DNA of 64,000 bases. Source: Leifsonia poae. Its GTDB lineage: Bacteria; Actinomycetota; Actinomycetes; Actinomycetales; Microbacteriaceae. The first letter of the stretch is position 1, and each line of letters opens with the position of its first letter. The stretch spans positions 372,001 through 436,000 of the forward strand of contig NZ_JAIHLP010000002.1 of NCBI RefSeq assembly GCF_020009625.1, written 5' to 3'. A program made the position numbers and the translations under genes. This document shows, piece after piece, positions 53,312-63,190 of this stretch. The notes beneath the pieces are model-generated. The model saw only the letters and a program-made list of their open reading frames with translations, made no database searches and was not told the DNA's origin.

Positions 53312-55478
53312 GTGACTCCGACGACCAGCGCCTTCGCCCTTCCCGACCACCTCGCCGCCAAACTCGCACCGGCCCTGATCGCCGACGACGAGCGCCACTT
53401 CTCCGCCATCGAGACGAGCCTCGCCCGGTCGATCGCCGAGCTGACCGCACAGCGGGAGATCGAACGCGCGGCCCCGCCGATGAAGGCCAGGCGGCACTGG
53501 ATCGCGACCTGGAGATTCACCGCCTGACCGCGCGGCTGCGAACCCTCCGGCGTTTCGGCCTCGATCTCTGTCTGGGTCGCATGGTGGGCGCCGACGGCGC
53601 CTCCCCCGTCTACATCGGACGTCTCGGCCTCACGGACGACGCGGGCGAGCGACTGCTGGTGGACTGGCGGTCTCCCGCAGCCGAGCCGTTCTTCGGTGCG
53701 ACCCATGCGAACCCGATGGGTGTGGCGAGCCGCAGGCGTTACCGCTGGACGCGCGGCCGGATCAGCGACTACTGGGACGAAGTCTTCACGCCCGCCGGCC
53801 TGGCGAGCACGGCCGCACTCGACGACCAATCCGCGTTCATCGCCAGTCTCGGCGCGAGCCGGTCGACGCGGATGCGTGATGTCCTCACCACCATTCAGGC
53901 CGACCAGGATGCGATCATCAGAGCCGGCTCCCGCGGCGCCCTCGTCGTCGATGGTGGGCCCGGCACCGGCAAGACCGTCGTCGCGTTGCACCGCACGGCC
54001 TACCTCCTCTACTCCGACCCGCGCCTGGAGCATCGACGAGGCGGTGTGCTGTTCGTTGGACCGCATCCTGCCTATCTCGCGTATGTCGGCGACGTGCTTC
54101 CCAGCCTCGGCGAAGACAGCGTGCAGACCTGCACACTCCGCGATCTCGTGCCCGAGGGCGTCACCGCGATTGCGGAAGCCGATGCCGCTGTCGCCCGGAT
54201 CAAAGCGACGATCGATGTCGTGAGGATCGTGGAGTCGGCCGTCGGATACTACGAACGCCCGCCGTCGGTCGCGATGACGGTCAGCACGCCCTGGGCGGAG
54301 ATCCCCCTCAGGCCCACCGAATGGGCGGAGGCGTTCGCAGCGCCGGAGCCTGGAACGCCACACAATGATGCCCGCGACGTTGTCTGGGGGGCCTTGCTGG
54401 ACATCCTCGCCGATGAGGCCGACACCGACGAGGTGCCGCCGCACCTCCTGCGTCGAACACTGGCGCAGAATGAAGAGCTGGCGGGCACCTTCGCCAGGGC
54501 GTGGCCGTTGCTCGACCCGACCGGCGTCATCGCCGACCTGTGGATGGTGCCGGCCTACCTGCGGCGCTGCGCATCCTGGCTCGCTCCGGAGCAGTTCAGC
54601 ACGCTTCAGCGCGACGCCGGCGAACCGTGGACCGTTCCCGATCTGCCGTTCCTCGACGCTGCGCGCCTCCGGATCGGCGACCCCGAGGCCGCGCGACGGG
54701 CCCGCCGACGCGAGGTCGACCTCGCCTCGGCGAAAGAGCGCCGTGACAGCGTGATCGACGACCTCATCGCCTCGGATGACTCCGAGATGAGCATCATGTC
54801 GATGCTGCGGGGGCAGGACTTTCAGAACACACTCGTCGATGAAGCCGGCCTGCCGAGTGCCGACCCCGATCTGCTCGCCGGTCCGTTCGCGCACGTCGTC
54901 GTCGATGAGGCGCAGGAGCTGACCGACGCCGAATGGGGGATGCTGCTCCAGCGCTGCCCCTCGCACAGCCTCACCATTGTCGGCGATCGCGCGCAGGCTC
55001 GGCACGGGTTCACCGAGACCTGGCAGGAACGGTTGGCCAGAATCGGGCTTGAGCACATCGCGCTGGCGCCCCTGAGCATCAACTACCGCACGCCCGACGA
55101 GGTGATGGCGGAGGCTGAGCCGGTCATCCGGCGTGTGCTCCCCGATGCGAATGTGCCGATCTCCATTCGACACAGCGGCGTGCCCGTGACCTACGGCAGC
55201 ACGGCAGAGCTCGACGCGATCCTGGCAGGGTGGCGTGCCGAGCACATCGACGGGATCGCCTGCGTCATCGCGATCTCGGACCCGCGCGGAACGAGCCCGC
55301 TCGACCCGCGCGTGCGCTGGGTGACCCCGGAGCTGTCGAAGGGACTCGAGTTCGACCTCGTCGTGCTCCTCGATCCCGAGACTTTCGGCGACGGAATCGA
55401 GGGGCGGTGGACCGCTACGTCGCGATGACCAGGGCGACCCAACGGCTCGTCGTTCTCACGACCTCAGGGGTCGTCTGA
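53312..55478 (+). pseudogene. helR: RNA polymerase-recycling motor HelR, with two frameshifts
   Basis: Superfamily-1 helicase-like ATPase of the HelD/HelR group, which removes RNA polymerase from DNA and protects against rifamycins. Landmarks: coiled N-terminus (DDERHFSAIETSLARSIAEL), Walker A VVDGGPGTGKTVVALHR, VVVDEAQEL, SKGLEFDLVV and VAMTRATQRLVVLT. The N-terminal segment is in one frame to about 53475, the main part in another to about 55404, and the last 25 residues in a third. One extra C in CCCC (53472-53475) and one extra G in GGGG (55401-55404) give an intact 722-residue protein. Either truly broken or base-call errors. Confidence 0.8.
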
Positions 55479-55569
55479 ACACAGAACGGAGCGCGAGTTC
55501 GGCGCCGTGTCGAAAACGGCGTCTGCCGTTCGACGTCATGATGGGACCCAACAGACAAGAGGCTACCGA

Positions 55570-56121
55570 ATGCGCACACTCATCGTGACCGAGTTCATCA
55601 CCGTCGACGGAGTCATCGACTCGCCGGGCGGCGGACCGCATCCGCGGGCCGGCTGGTCGTTCAAAGAAGTGCCCTTCGTCGAGGCGGCGTACGAGCTGAA
55701 GGGACGCGAGCAGGCAGAGGCCGGAGCGATGCTCCTTGGCCGCGTCAGCTACGACGAGTTCGCACCCGTCTGGCCGAGCATGCCCGAGTTCGCGGCGTAC
55801 AACGCCATGCCCAAATACATCGTCTCCAGCACGCTGACCGACCCGCAGTGGAACAACTCCTCCGTGCTGCGTTCGCTCGACGAGGTGGCGCGACTCAAAG
55901 AAGGCTACGGCGGGAACATCCTCGTGCACGGAAGCGCGCTTCTCGCCCAGGGTCTTGCAGCCGCCGGTCTCGTCGACCGATACCACCTTCTCGTGTTCCC
56001 GCTGCTGCTCGGCAGCGGAAGGAGGCTGTTCGCTGACGGCGAGACGACGAACCTCGAACTCGTCGAGCACGAGACATACTCGAACGGGGTCGTCAAGGCC
56101 GTCTACGACGTGGTCCGCTGA
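55570..56121 (+). CDS. Dihydrofolate reductase/RibD C-terminal-domain protein
   Basis: 183 residues. RibD_C fold: RTLIVTEFITVDGVIDSPGGG at the start, AMLLGRVSYDEFAPVWPS, KYIVSSTLTDPQWNNS, NILVHGSALLAQGL and LLVFPLLLGSGRRLF. The family comprises NADPH-dependent reductases of the DHFR/RibD type; the substrate of stand-alone members is unknown. ATG 55570 has AAGAGG upstream. A weak hairpin GACCCG/CGGGTC (56123-56148) lies between this gene and the convergent permease gene. Confidence 0.88.
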   Translation: MRTLIVTEFITVDGVIDSPGGGPHPRAGWSFKEVPFVEAAYELKGREQAEAGAMLLGRVSYDEFAPVWPSMPEFAAYNAMPKYIVSSTLTDPQWNNSSVLRSLDEVARLKEGYGGNILVHGSALLAQGLAAAGLVDRYHLLVFPLLLGSGRRLFADGETTNLELVEHETYSNGVVKAVYDVVR

Positions 56122-56146
56122 CGACCCGAGCGGGAACGAGCGCGGG

Positions 56147-56914
56147 TCAGCTGCTCTCCCAGCGGAACCAGCGGATTCCGATGAAGGCGAACACGATGAT
56201 GTAGCCGGCACAGGCCAGCAGCGCGTACGAGTCTTGTGCGCTCCATGCAGCCTGGTTCAGCACGTCTGAGAAGAGCGTCCTCAAGGCGCCGATCGGCGTC
56301 CATCCCGAGATCGATTTCACCAGATCGCCGAGCACGCCCGCGCTGCCAAGGATGCCGACCAGCACCAGCAGGATGAACAGGATGCGGCCGATCGCATTGA
56401 TCGCGCTCACGGAGCGAACGAGGCCGACGAGCGCTTGGCCGATCGAGAGGAAGACGGCCGCCCCGAGCGCCGCGACGACGAGGGTCAGCGCGTACTGCCC
56501 GACGGTCGGCGCGAGGCCGTGCAGGATGACACCGACGATCACCACGATGAGGGAGGAGATCAGGTTTGCGGCGATCTGCACGACGAGCCGGCTCGTCATG
56601 ACGGTCCAGGTCGGAGCCGGCGTCGCCCTGAGCCGCTGCAGCACGCCGACGGCCCGGTCGTGCGCGAGTGTGAGGCTGTAACCGAGAAGGCAGGAGGTGA
56701 CCAGGCCGAGAGTGATGGCGAGTCCGATGAGCTCGGCAGGATCGCCGAGCCTGCCCTGGGACGTGCCCAGCGAGGTCGCCACCAGGATCACGACAGGAAG
56801 GAGCAGACTCAACACAACCGACACGCGGCTGCGGAGCAGAACAGTCAGGTCGGCGCGCAGCAGGGAAGTCAGCGCGAGGCCGACCGGGGGACGAACGGAG
56901 ACCGGCTCAGTCAC
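56147..56914 (-). CDS. ABC-2 type transporter permease
   Basis: 255 residues with six TM helices in the ABC-2 layout; a LAHDRAVGVLQRLRATPAPTWT segment between helices 2 and 3 is the usual coupling region. With the ATPase gene upstream it forms an exporter, probably for a drug, lipid or peptide. GTG 56914 overlaps the ATPase stop; a GTG at 56923 is also possible. Confidence 0.88.
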   Translation of the reverse strand: MTEPVSVRPPVGLALTSLLRADLTVLLRSRVSVVLSLLLPVVILVATSLGTSQGRLGDPAELIGLAITLGLVTSCLLGYSLTLAHDRAVGVLQRLRATPAPTWTVMTSRLVVQIAANLISSLIVVIVGVILHGLAPTVGQYALTLVVAALGAAVFLSIGQALVGLVRSVSAINAIGRILFILLVLVGILGSAGVLGDLVKSISGWTPIGALRTLFSDVLNQAAWSAQDSYALLACAGYIIVFAFIGIRWFRWESS

Positions 56915-57695
56915 GGATCTCACTTCCAGTCAGACCGATGAAGACGTCTTCGAGGGTCACATCGCCGTGGGCGACCTCGACCACCCGAGGATCGGCGCGA
57001 TGCTTCTCGATGAGGTCGGCCGGTGTGCCGAGGGTGAGCAGCGCGCCGTGATCGATGATCGCGACCCGGTCGCAGACGGCTTGCGCCTCCTCCATGGAGT
57101 GCGTGGTGAGCAGGATGCTGCTTCCCTCTTTCTGCAGCTGCTCGATGCGCCGCCACAGGCCACGGCGCGACTGCGGGTCAAGTCCGGCGGTGGGCTCGTC
57201 TAGCAGGAGGAGGAGCGGATCGTGGATGGTCGCGACGTAAAGGGCGACCCGCTGCTGCTGCCCCCCGGAGAGCTGCTTGAACCGCTTCCCGAGCTCCTTG
57301 TCGAGACCGATGGTGCGCATCCCGGCTCGTATCTCATCGCGCGACAGACGCACCCCGTACAACCCGCCGTAGAGCCGGGCGATCTGCTCGATGCTCAACT
57401 CGCCTTGGAAGCTGGACGACTGCAGCTGCACCCCGAGCCGAGCCTTGACCTCCAGGGGGCGCTGCCGGGCGTCGATGCCGTCCACGAGAAGTCGGCCGGA
57501 CTGCGGGTGAACGAGACCTTCGACCGCGCTGAGCGTGCTCGTCTTTCCAGCTCCGTTGGGGCCGAGGAGACCGAAGATCTCCCCGCGGGCAATCTCGAAG
57601 CTCACCCCGTCGACCGCCGACTGCTGCCCGTAACTCACCCGAAGGCCTTCGACGCTCAGCGCCGACGGCCCGCTCGTTCCGGTGTCGTCGCTCAT
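56907..57695 (-). CDS. ABC transporter ATP-binding protein (DrrA-like)
   Basis: 262 residues. Walker A GLLGPNGAGKTST, signature [11 protein letters not shown], Walker B LLLLLDEPTAGLDP and H-loop TTHSMEEA. It resembles drug-export ATPases of the DrrA/CcmA group. ATG 57695 has GGGAAGA upstream; the longer frame to 58079 is not family-like. Proximity to helR may indicate an antibiotic-response region (inference). Confidence 0.92.
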   Translation of the reverse strand: MSDDTGTSGPSALSVEGLRVSYGQQSAVDGVSFEIARGEIFGLLGPNGAGKTSTLSAVEGLVHPQSGRLLVDGIDARQRPLEVKARLGVQLQSSSFQGELSIEQIARLYGGLYGVRLSRDEIRAGMRTIGLDKELGKRFKQLSGGQQQRVALYVATIHDPLLLLLDEPTAGLDPQSRRGLWRRIEQLQKEGSSILLTTHSMEEAQAVCDRVAIIDHGALLTLGTPADLIEKHRADPRVVEVAHGDVTLEDVFIGLTGSEIRD

Positions 57696-58204
57696 TCTTC
57701 CCAGTATGGAGCGTTTCGCGCCGGACATCCCTGCGAATCCTGCCAGCGAAGCGGTTCTCCGAAGCCTGGCACGCGGGCATGCCCGGCGAAGCCTCAGTTC
57801 AGGCGTCGACGAGCACGGGTGGCCAGGAAGATCGCGATCCCGAGATTCCCCGCCGCGGGCGCAGCGAAGGCCGCTGTACCGCCCGAAGGCACCAGGAAAG
57901 CCGAGGCGATCCGCGCTGCGCTCACCACGAGACGGGTATTGCGAATACGCGGGCGCGAGGCGCCGGAACTCGCCCCACCCTTCACCCGGATCTCCCCGAA
58001 CAGGGGGCCTGTTGTGAAGCGGCTGTGAAGCTTGTGTTACGGCTCCGTTTCCGGAGGGCCTTCCGCAGCGACCGCCCACATAGTGTCGAATCTGTGGAAG
58101 TTCACAGCTTCCTGTTCCCGCACCTCAGCTCCACCCGCTAGCGCGCCCGCTCACCCCCCGGCCGCGCTGACGCATCCCCCTACCCTCTTCCAGCTAGGAG
58201 AACC
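57696..58204. other. Long divergent intergenic region without a supported gene
   Basis: Contains the promoters of the divergent ABC transporter and esterase genes. A 63-codon - strand frame (57794-57985) ends in a hydrophobic/basic segment but has no family match and is not called. From 58013 three 11-bp repeats occur (listed separately). A hairpin GCTCCG-TTT-CCGGAG-type stem follows near 58042-58058. Confidence 0.55.
58013..58045. promoter_or_regulatory. 11-bp direct repeats (TGTGAAG core) upstream of the esterase gene
   Basis: TGTGAAGCGGC (58013), TGTGAAGCTTG (58024) and the diverged TGTTACGGCTC (58035) are spaced by exactly 11 bp. On the opposite strand the core reads CTTCACA, similar to the TTCAC of the PHO boxes at the pst locus. 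It could be a reverse-oriented PhoP site or a site for another direct-repeat regulator. Confidence 0.4.
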
Positions 58205-61200
58205 GTGCCCAAGCGCATGTCCACGGCCCGGCGACTCGCAGTAGCGATCGCACTGTGTCTCACCCCAGCCATCGCGGTCGGTCTCGCCCCCGCCGCGTTC
58301 GCATCCCCCGTCCGGAGCGCACCGACGGAAGTCGCCACGGGCGACGACTGGTCGGTGACCTCTGCCCCCGGTGGCTACATCGTCACCCTTCGGCTCGATG
58401 AGCCGCTGCCGATGGTGAACGACGCCCCGACGCTGCTCGTCGACGGAAAGTCGATCGGCCTCGCCGCGGAATCAGATGATCTTCTCTCACTCTCCGTCGC
58501 CACCTCCGACCCGGCCGTCGCCAAGGCGACGAGTGTCACCAAGGGATGGTCGAGCGGCGACACCGAGAAGGCGCAAGAGACCGACAGCGCACCGGCCACA
58601 CCGACCGTTCCCGAGAACAAGACACTGCTGAAGCAGCTGAAGTCACTCGCTGCACCGCTCGCTGCCGGCGTACCCGACCCCGCGGAGACCGGTGCGTACA
58701 CCGTGACCGAAGCGGAGTACGACTTCGGCGACCAGGCCGTGCCGCTCGCCGCGATCGGCGGTCTCCGCGGTGAAGTCACCGGAAAGATGTACCTCAGCAG
58801 TGCGAGTGGGGCCCGTCCGACGATCATCCTGCTGCACGGTCGCCACACCTCCTGCTCCGGCGGCGGCGCGAACCCGCTGCGCTGGCCGTGCGGCCCGACG
58901 CAGATGAACATCCGAAGCTACCTCGGCTACGAGGGAACAGCGCGGTCTCTGGCCTCCGACGGCTACAACGTGCTCTCGATCGCGGCCAACTCGGTCAACT
59001 CCAACGACAACCAGCTCGCGCTCGACTACGGAGCACAGGCCCGCGGTCAGCTGATCCTCGACACGCTCACGATGCTTCAGAAGGCGAGCGCCGGCACGGC
59101 GGTCAGCTTCGACGACATCACGACGGCGGCATCCGGGGTTCCCAGCACGACGACCACACGCACACTCGACGAAGCGCTCGTTCGCGCCACGACCCGTGCC
59201 GACCAGCCGGCCGCCGCATCCGGAGTCACCGCCGCATCGCTGGTCGGCCGTTTCGATCTGAAGCATGTCGGCATCATGGGCCACTCACGCGGGGGAGAGG
59301 GCGTGGTCTCGGCAGCGACCCTGAACCAGGCGCTCGACACGCCTTTCGGGATCGAGGCTGTGCTGCCCCTGGCACCGGTCGACTTCGGCCGGATGACGCT
59401 GCCGGATGTGCCCACCGCTGTTTTCCTGCCCTATTGCGATGGGGATGTCTCCAACCAGCAGGGTCAGCACTTCATCGACGACTCCCGGAATGCGTTCGAC
59501 GACAATGTGCTGCGTTCCGCGGTCTGGGTGATGGGGGCCGATCACAACTTCTTCAACACCGTATGGACACCCGGTCTCTACCCGGCCGCCACGGGCGACG
59601 ATTGGAGCACCTCCGACCGCACCTCGACATGCGCGACGACGGACCCGACACGTCTCAGCGCCGCGCAACAATATCAGGTCGGCGTCTCGTACATGACCGG
59701 GTTCTTCCGGCTGACGATGGGCGGCGAAAAGCAGTTCCAGCCGCTGTTCGACGGCTCCGTGAAGCCCACGACACCCTTGACCTCCTTCGCGGACGTGCGG
59801 GTCATGGCCAAGCAGCCGCAGGACGCCACATCGTCGATCGCCGAGTTCACCAGCGAGAGCACGCTGATCCGCACCGTCGGCGCGGCCACGGCGACTGTCT
59901 GCACCAACCTCACGGGCCGCACCGTGCCGCAGTCGCTTCCGTTCTGCGCCGTCACCAAGGCGTCGGCGCAGGTACCGCACTGGACGCCGGGATCGTTCGC
60001 TCCCAATGTGCCGGAGTTTCCGGCCACGAAGTTCCTCTGGACGGGCGCCTCGGCGACCGACCCGGCTGTCGCGAGCACCGGCGAGCTGCGTGTGAGCGTG
60101 CCCGCTAAGCAGCGTGACGTATCAGCGTTCTCCCAACTCACCGTGAAGACGGCACCGGACGAGACCGTGAAGGCCGGAACGGATTTCACCATCACTGTCA
60201 TCGACGGGAGCGGGGCATCCACGTCCGTCCTCGCCTCGACTGTGAACCCGCTCGCCGTCAACCGGATGCCCGGAGGCACGCACACGACTCTCAACAAGAT
60301 CGTGCTGCAACAGCTCACGATCCCCACCTCGAGCCTGACCGGCATCGACCTTAAGGATGTCCGCGAGGTGCGCTTCAAGGCCGCGAACGGCGCCGACGGC
60401 ACCGGGACCGGCGGTGTCTACCTCTCCGATCTCGCCTTCGACACCCCGAGCGTCGGCACGGCGGTGATCGCGACGCGTACAACGGTCAATGTCGGTGCGA
60501 CCTCGGTCGAGGAAGGCGACGGCCCCGGCACGGCAGACGTCCCGGTGTATCTGAGTCGCGCCGACAAGAAGACGATCACGGCCTACGTCAGCGTGCTCGG
60601 GTCTGCGACCGCGACGGCAGGGATCGCCATGGAGAAGGTCGTCTTCGCCCCCGGTGAGACGTGCAAGGCAGTGACGGTCACAACGGCCGGCAACAAGACC
60701 CCCTCATCGACCCCGAGCACGGCATTCAAGGTGAGCGCGACGAATACGCAGAACGCCGTCATGGGCGCCAACGCCTTCGCGAACCTCACGGTGCGTGAAG
60801 ACGACGGCATCACTGGTTCCGCCGTCGCGCTGCCGCCGGTCGGTGTGCAGGGCGATGTCTGCGCCGAGCTCGCCTCCGTGCACAGCCCGAGCGTGCTCGC
60901 GACGACGGCCGACGATGTCGCCCCGGACGACACCTTCACGGCGACCGCACGCGGCTACCGTGTGGGTGAGTCCGTCGCCTTCACCTTCGGAGCGGCAGAC
61001 CTCGGGCGGGTGATCGCCGACAAGGATGGCGTCGCCTCGCTGGAGATCACGGTTGCACCGGATGCCACGCTCGGCGCCACTCCGGTGACGGCGATCGGGG
61101 CCGCCTTCGGCCACCGATCCGCCGCGGACATCTCCGTTCTCGCGCCGACCGAGACCACTCTGTCGTTCTCCCCGGCGAAGCCGGCCGCCGGCGACGTGGT

Positions 61201-61651
61201 CACCTTCGTCGCGACCGTGACCGGTGCCGATACGGCCGGGAAGGTCACCCTGCTCGACAGTGGGAGCGCACCAGCCAGAACGATCACACCGGCGCTCTCC
61301 CGGGCCGTCGCCGCGAGCGACCCCATCGTTCTCGGAAGTGCCGAGCTCGTGCACGGAGTGGCGACGGTGACGGTTGCTCTGCCGGCCGGCACCCACTCGG
61401 TGACGGCTCGGTTCGAGCGCACCGCCACCGCGAGTTCTTCGCTCTCGGACCCGCTGACCTTCAGCGTGCGTGCGAGTGGTTCGGTTGGAGGCGGCTCGGG
61501 CGCCGCACCGACCGATTCGGCCGGAGGCTCGGCAAGCGACCCGCTCGCCGCGACGGGCCTCGACATCGTCCAGTGGGTCGTCGGAGCGCTCATCGTTCTC
61601 GCGATCGGCGCCGGACTCGTGTGGGGCGGCCGTCGCCGGCGGATCGCGTAG
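58205..61651 (+). CDS. Large cell-wall-anchored alpha/beta-hydrolase with Calx-beta domain
   Basis: 1,148 residues. Signal peptide (cleavage near AAFAS, about 30), then an alpha/beta-hydrolase with the oxyanion segment IILLHGRHTSC (about 205-215) and nucleophile Ser361 in GIMGHSRGGEG. Residues about 755-870 resemble a Calx-beta domain (VEEGDGPGTADVPVYL, VFAPGETCKAVTV), followed by Ig-like domains (TTLSFSPAKPAAGDVVTF). The end is PLAATG, a TM helix and RRRR, a LAXTG sorting signal. GTG 58205 has AGGAGA upstream. An extracellular esterase or lipase is likely; the substrate is unknown. Confidence 0.82.
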   Translation: MPKRMSTARRLAVAIALCLTPAIAVGLAPAAFASPVRSAPTEVATGDDWSVTSAPGGYIVTLRLDEPLPMVNDAPTLLVDGKSIGLAAESDDLLSLSVATSDPAVAKATSVTKGWSSGDTEKAQETDSAPATPTVPENKTLLKQLKSLAAPLAAGVPDPAETGAYTVTEAEYDFGDQAVPLAAIGGLRGEVTGKMYLSSASGARPTIILLHGRHTSCSGGGANPLRWPCGPTQMNIRSYLGYEGTARSLASDGYNVLSIAANSVNSNDNQLALDYGAQARGQLILDTLTMLQKASAGTAVSFDDITTAASGVPSTTTTRTLDEALVRATTRADQPAAASGVTAASLVGRFDLKHVGIMGHSRGGEGVVSAATLNQALDTPFGIEAVLPLAPVDFGRMTLPDVPTAVFLPYCDGDVSNQQGQHFIDDSRNAFDDNVLRSAVWVMGADHNFFNTVWTPGLYPAATGDDWSTSDRTSTCATTDPTRLSAAQQYQVGVSYMTGFFRLTMGGEKQFQPLFDGSVKPTTPLTSFADVRVMAKQPQDATSSIAEFTSESTLIRTVGAATATVCTNLTGRTVPQSLPFCAVTKASAQVPHWTPGSFAPNVPEFPATKFLWTGASATDPAVASTGELRVSVPAKQRDVSAFSQLTVKTAPDETVKAGTDFTITVIDGSGASTSVLASTVNPLAVNRMPGGTHTTLNKIVLQQLTIPTSSLTGIDLKDVREVRFKAANGADGTGTGGVYLSDLAFDTPSVGTAVIATRTTVNVGATSVEEGDGPGTADVPVYLSRADKKTITAYVSVLGSATATAGIAMEKVVFAPGETCKAVTVTTAGNKTPSSTPSTAFKVSATNTQNAVMGANAFANLTVREDDGITGSAVALPPVGVQGDVCAELASVHSPSVLATTADDVAPDDTFTATARGYRVGESVAFTFGAADLGRVIADKDGVASLEITVAPDATLGATPVTAIGAAFGHRSAADISVLAPTETTLSFSPAKPAAGDVVTFVATVTGADTAGKVTLLDSGSAPARTITPALSRAVAASDPIVLGSAELVHGVATVTVALPAGTHSVTARFERTATASSSLSDPLTFSVRASGSVGGGSGAAPTDSAGGSASDPLAATGLDIVQWVVGALIVLAIGAGLVWGGRRRRIA

Positions 61652-61666
61652 CGACCACCGGTCAGC

Positions 61667-61694
61667 GGGGGTCGGCCCACACGGGCCGGCCCCC
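61667..61694 (+). terminator. Hairpin terminator after the esterase gene
   Basis: GGGGGTCGGCCC (61667-61678) pairs with GGGCCGGCCCCC (61683-61694), one G-U pair, 4-nt loop ACAC. It begins 15 bases after the stop codon. Confidence 0.75.
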
Positions 61695-61787
61695 GTTCGC
61701 CTTCGCGAGACTATGCTGCGGATCAGCGCCCTCCGCGGTGTCGACGAGCATCGACCCCGATTCAGCGGCGGACACCGAGGAGGAGCC

Positions 61788-63170
61788 ATGGATGAGCTGG
61801 TTGTCGACACTCTGATCATCGGGTGGGGCAAAGGCGGCAAGACTCTGGCGGGCACCCTCGGCCGTCTGGGGCGTTCGGTGGCGTTGGTGGAGCGGTCGAC
61901 GCAGATGTATGGCGGCGGCTGCATCAACATCGCCTGCGTTCCGACGAAAGACCTGGTGCACAGCGCCGAGCAGCGGAGGCCGAGCGACGATCCGCAGGCG
62001 TGGTTCAGCGCGTCCGTGGTCGGGAGGGACACCCTCGTCGAGAAGTTGCGCGAACGCAATCATGAGATGCTCGCGGGTGTGCCGGCCGTCACGCTCATCG
62101 ACGGGCGGGCACGCTTCACGGGCCCGCACGAGGTCGAGGTAAGCGCTGGTGCCGAGCGGCTCCTCGTGAGTGCCGACACGATCGTGATCAACACCGGGAC
62201 CGCGCCGGCGCGCCCGGGGATCCCCGGCGCCGAGTCCAGCCCGCGGGTGCACGATTCCGAGTCCATTCAGCACATCGAGCCGTTCCCGAAGAGTCTCGTG
62301 GTGGTGGGCGGCGGCTATGTCGGCCTCGAGTTCGCCGGCATGTTCTCCCATTTCGGCGCGGCAGTGACCGTCGTCGATCGCAACGAGCAGCTGATGCCCC
62401 GGGAAGACCGCGATGTCGCAGACGCCGTGGCCGCACTTCTCGCGGAGTCCGGCGTCGAATTTCTGCAGGGTGCGACGGTGGTGCAGATCGACGAGGGAGA
62501 TGCTGGCGCATCGGTCACCGTCGAGATCGACGACGGAGCCCGGACCATCGAAGGCGAGGCCGTGCTCTTCGCCACCGGCCGTCGCCCCGTCACGGCCGAC
62601 CTCGGATTGGATGCCGCCGGTATCGTTGTCGACCACCGCGGATTCGTCGTCGTCGACGAAAGGCTCCGCACCTCGGTTCCCGGGGTGTTCGCGATCGGCG
62701 ATGTGAATGGTGGTCCGCAGTTCACCTACATCTCACTGGACGACAATCGCATCGTCCTGTCCCAGCTGACCGGCACGGGTGAGCGCACAACGGCCGACCG
62801 CGTCGCCGTGCCGTCCGTCACCTTTCTCTCGCCGCCGGTCGCTCGGGTCGGTCTGAACGAGATCGAAGCGCGCGCGAGCGGGCGGCGGCTTTTGCGTGCC
62901 GGAAAGAAGATCGTCGACATCGCGGCCATGCCACGACCGAAGATCGTCGGCGAGACGCACGGGCTGATCAAGGTCATCGTCGATGCCGACACCGACCTGG
63001 TGGTCGGCGCGACCGTCTTCTCCGTTGACGCTCAGGAGGTGATCAATCTCATCGCCCTTGCCATGCGGGCCGGCGTGACGGCGAGTGAGCTGCGTGACGG
63101 GATCTGGACGCATCCGTCGAGCACCGAAGCCCTGAATGAAGTGCTCGGCGGGCTGGTGCCCCTGCGCTGA
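61788..63170 (+). CDS. RclA-like pyridine nucleotide-disulfide oxidoreductase
   Basis: 460 residues. FAD-binding N-terminus IIGWGKGGKTLAGTLG, redox disulfide Cys45/Cys50 in GGCINIACVPTK, NAD-binding VVGGGYVGLEFA, GVFAIGDVNGG and the C-terminal dimer motif HPSSTEALNEVL. The GKGGKTLA and CINIAC signatures match RclA, a flavoprotein disulfide reductase linked to reactive-chlorine and copper stress in Escherichia coli; that role here is inferred. ATG 61788 has GAGGAGG upstream. Confidence 0.88.
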   Translation: MDELVVDTLIIGWGKGGKTLAGTLGRLGRSVALVERSTQMYGGGCINIACVPTKDLVHSAEQRRPSDDPQAWFSASVVGRDTLVEKLRERNHEMLAGVPAVTLIDGRARFTGPHEVEVSAGAERLLVSADTIVINTGTAPARPGIPGAESSPRVHDSESIQHIEPFPKSLVVVGGGYVGLEFAGMFSHFGAAVTVVDRNEQLMPREDRDVADAVAALLAESGVEFLQGATVVQIDEGDAGASVTVEIDDGARTIEGEAVLFATGRRPVTADLGLDAAGIVVDHRGFVVVDERLRTSVPGVFAIGDVNGGPQFTYISLDDNRIVLSQLTGTGERTTADRVAVPSVTFLSPPVARVGLNEIEARASGRRLLRAGKKIVDIAAMPRPKIVGETHGLIKVIVDADTDLVVGATVFSVDAQEVINLIALAMRAGVTASELRDGIWTHPSSTEALNEVLGGLVPLR

Positions 63171-63190
63171 TCCACGTCACCCCTCGCCGA

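Noticed and set aside
57794..57985. 63-codon - strand frame with a hydrophobic C-terminal half
   Set aside because: It has no ribosome-binding site or family match and lies in a promoter region, so it was left out as a gene.
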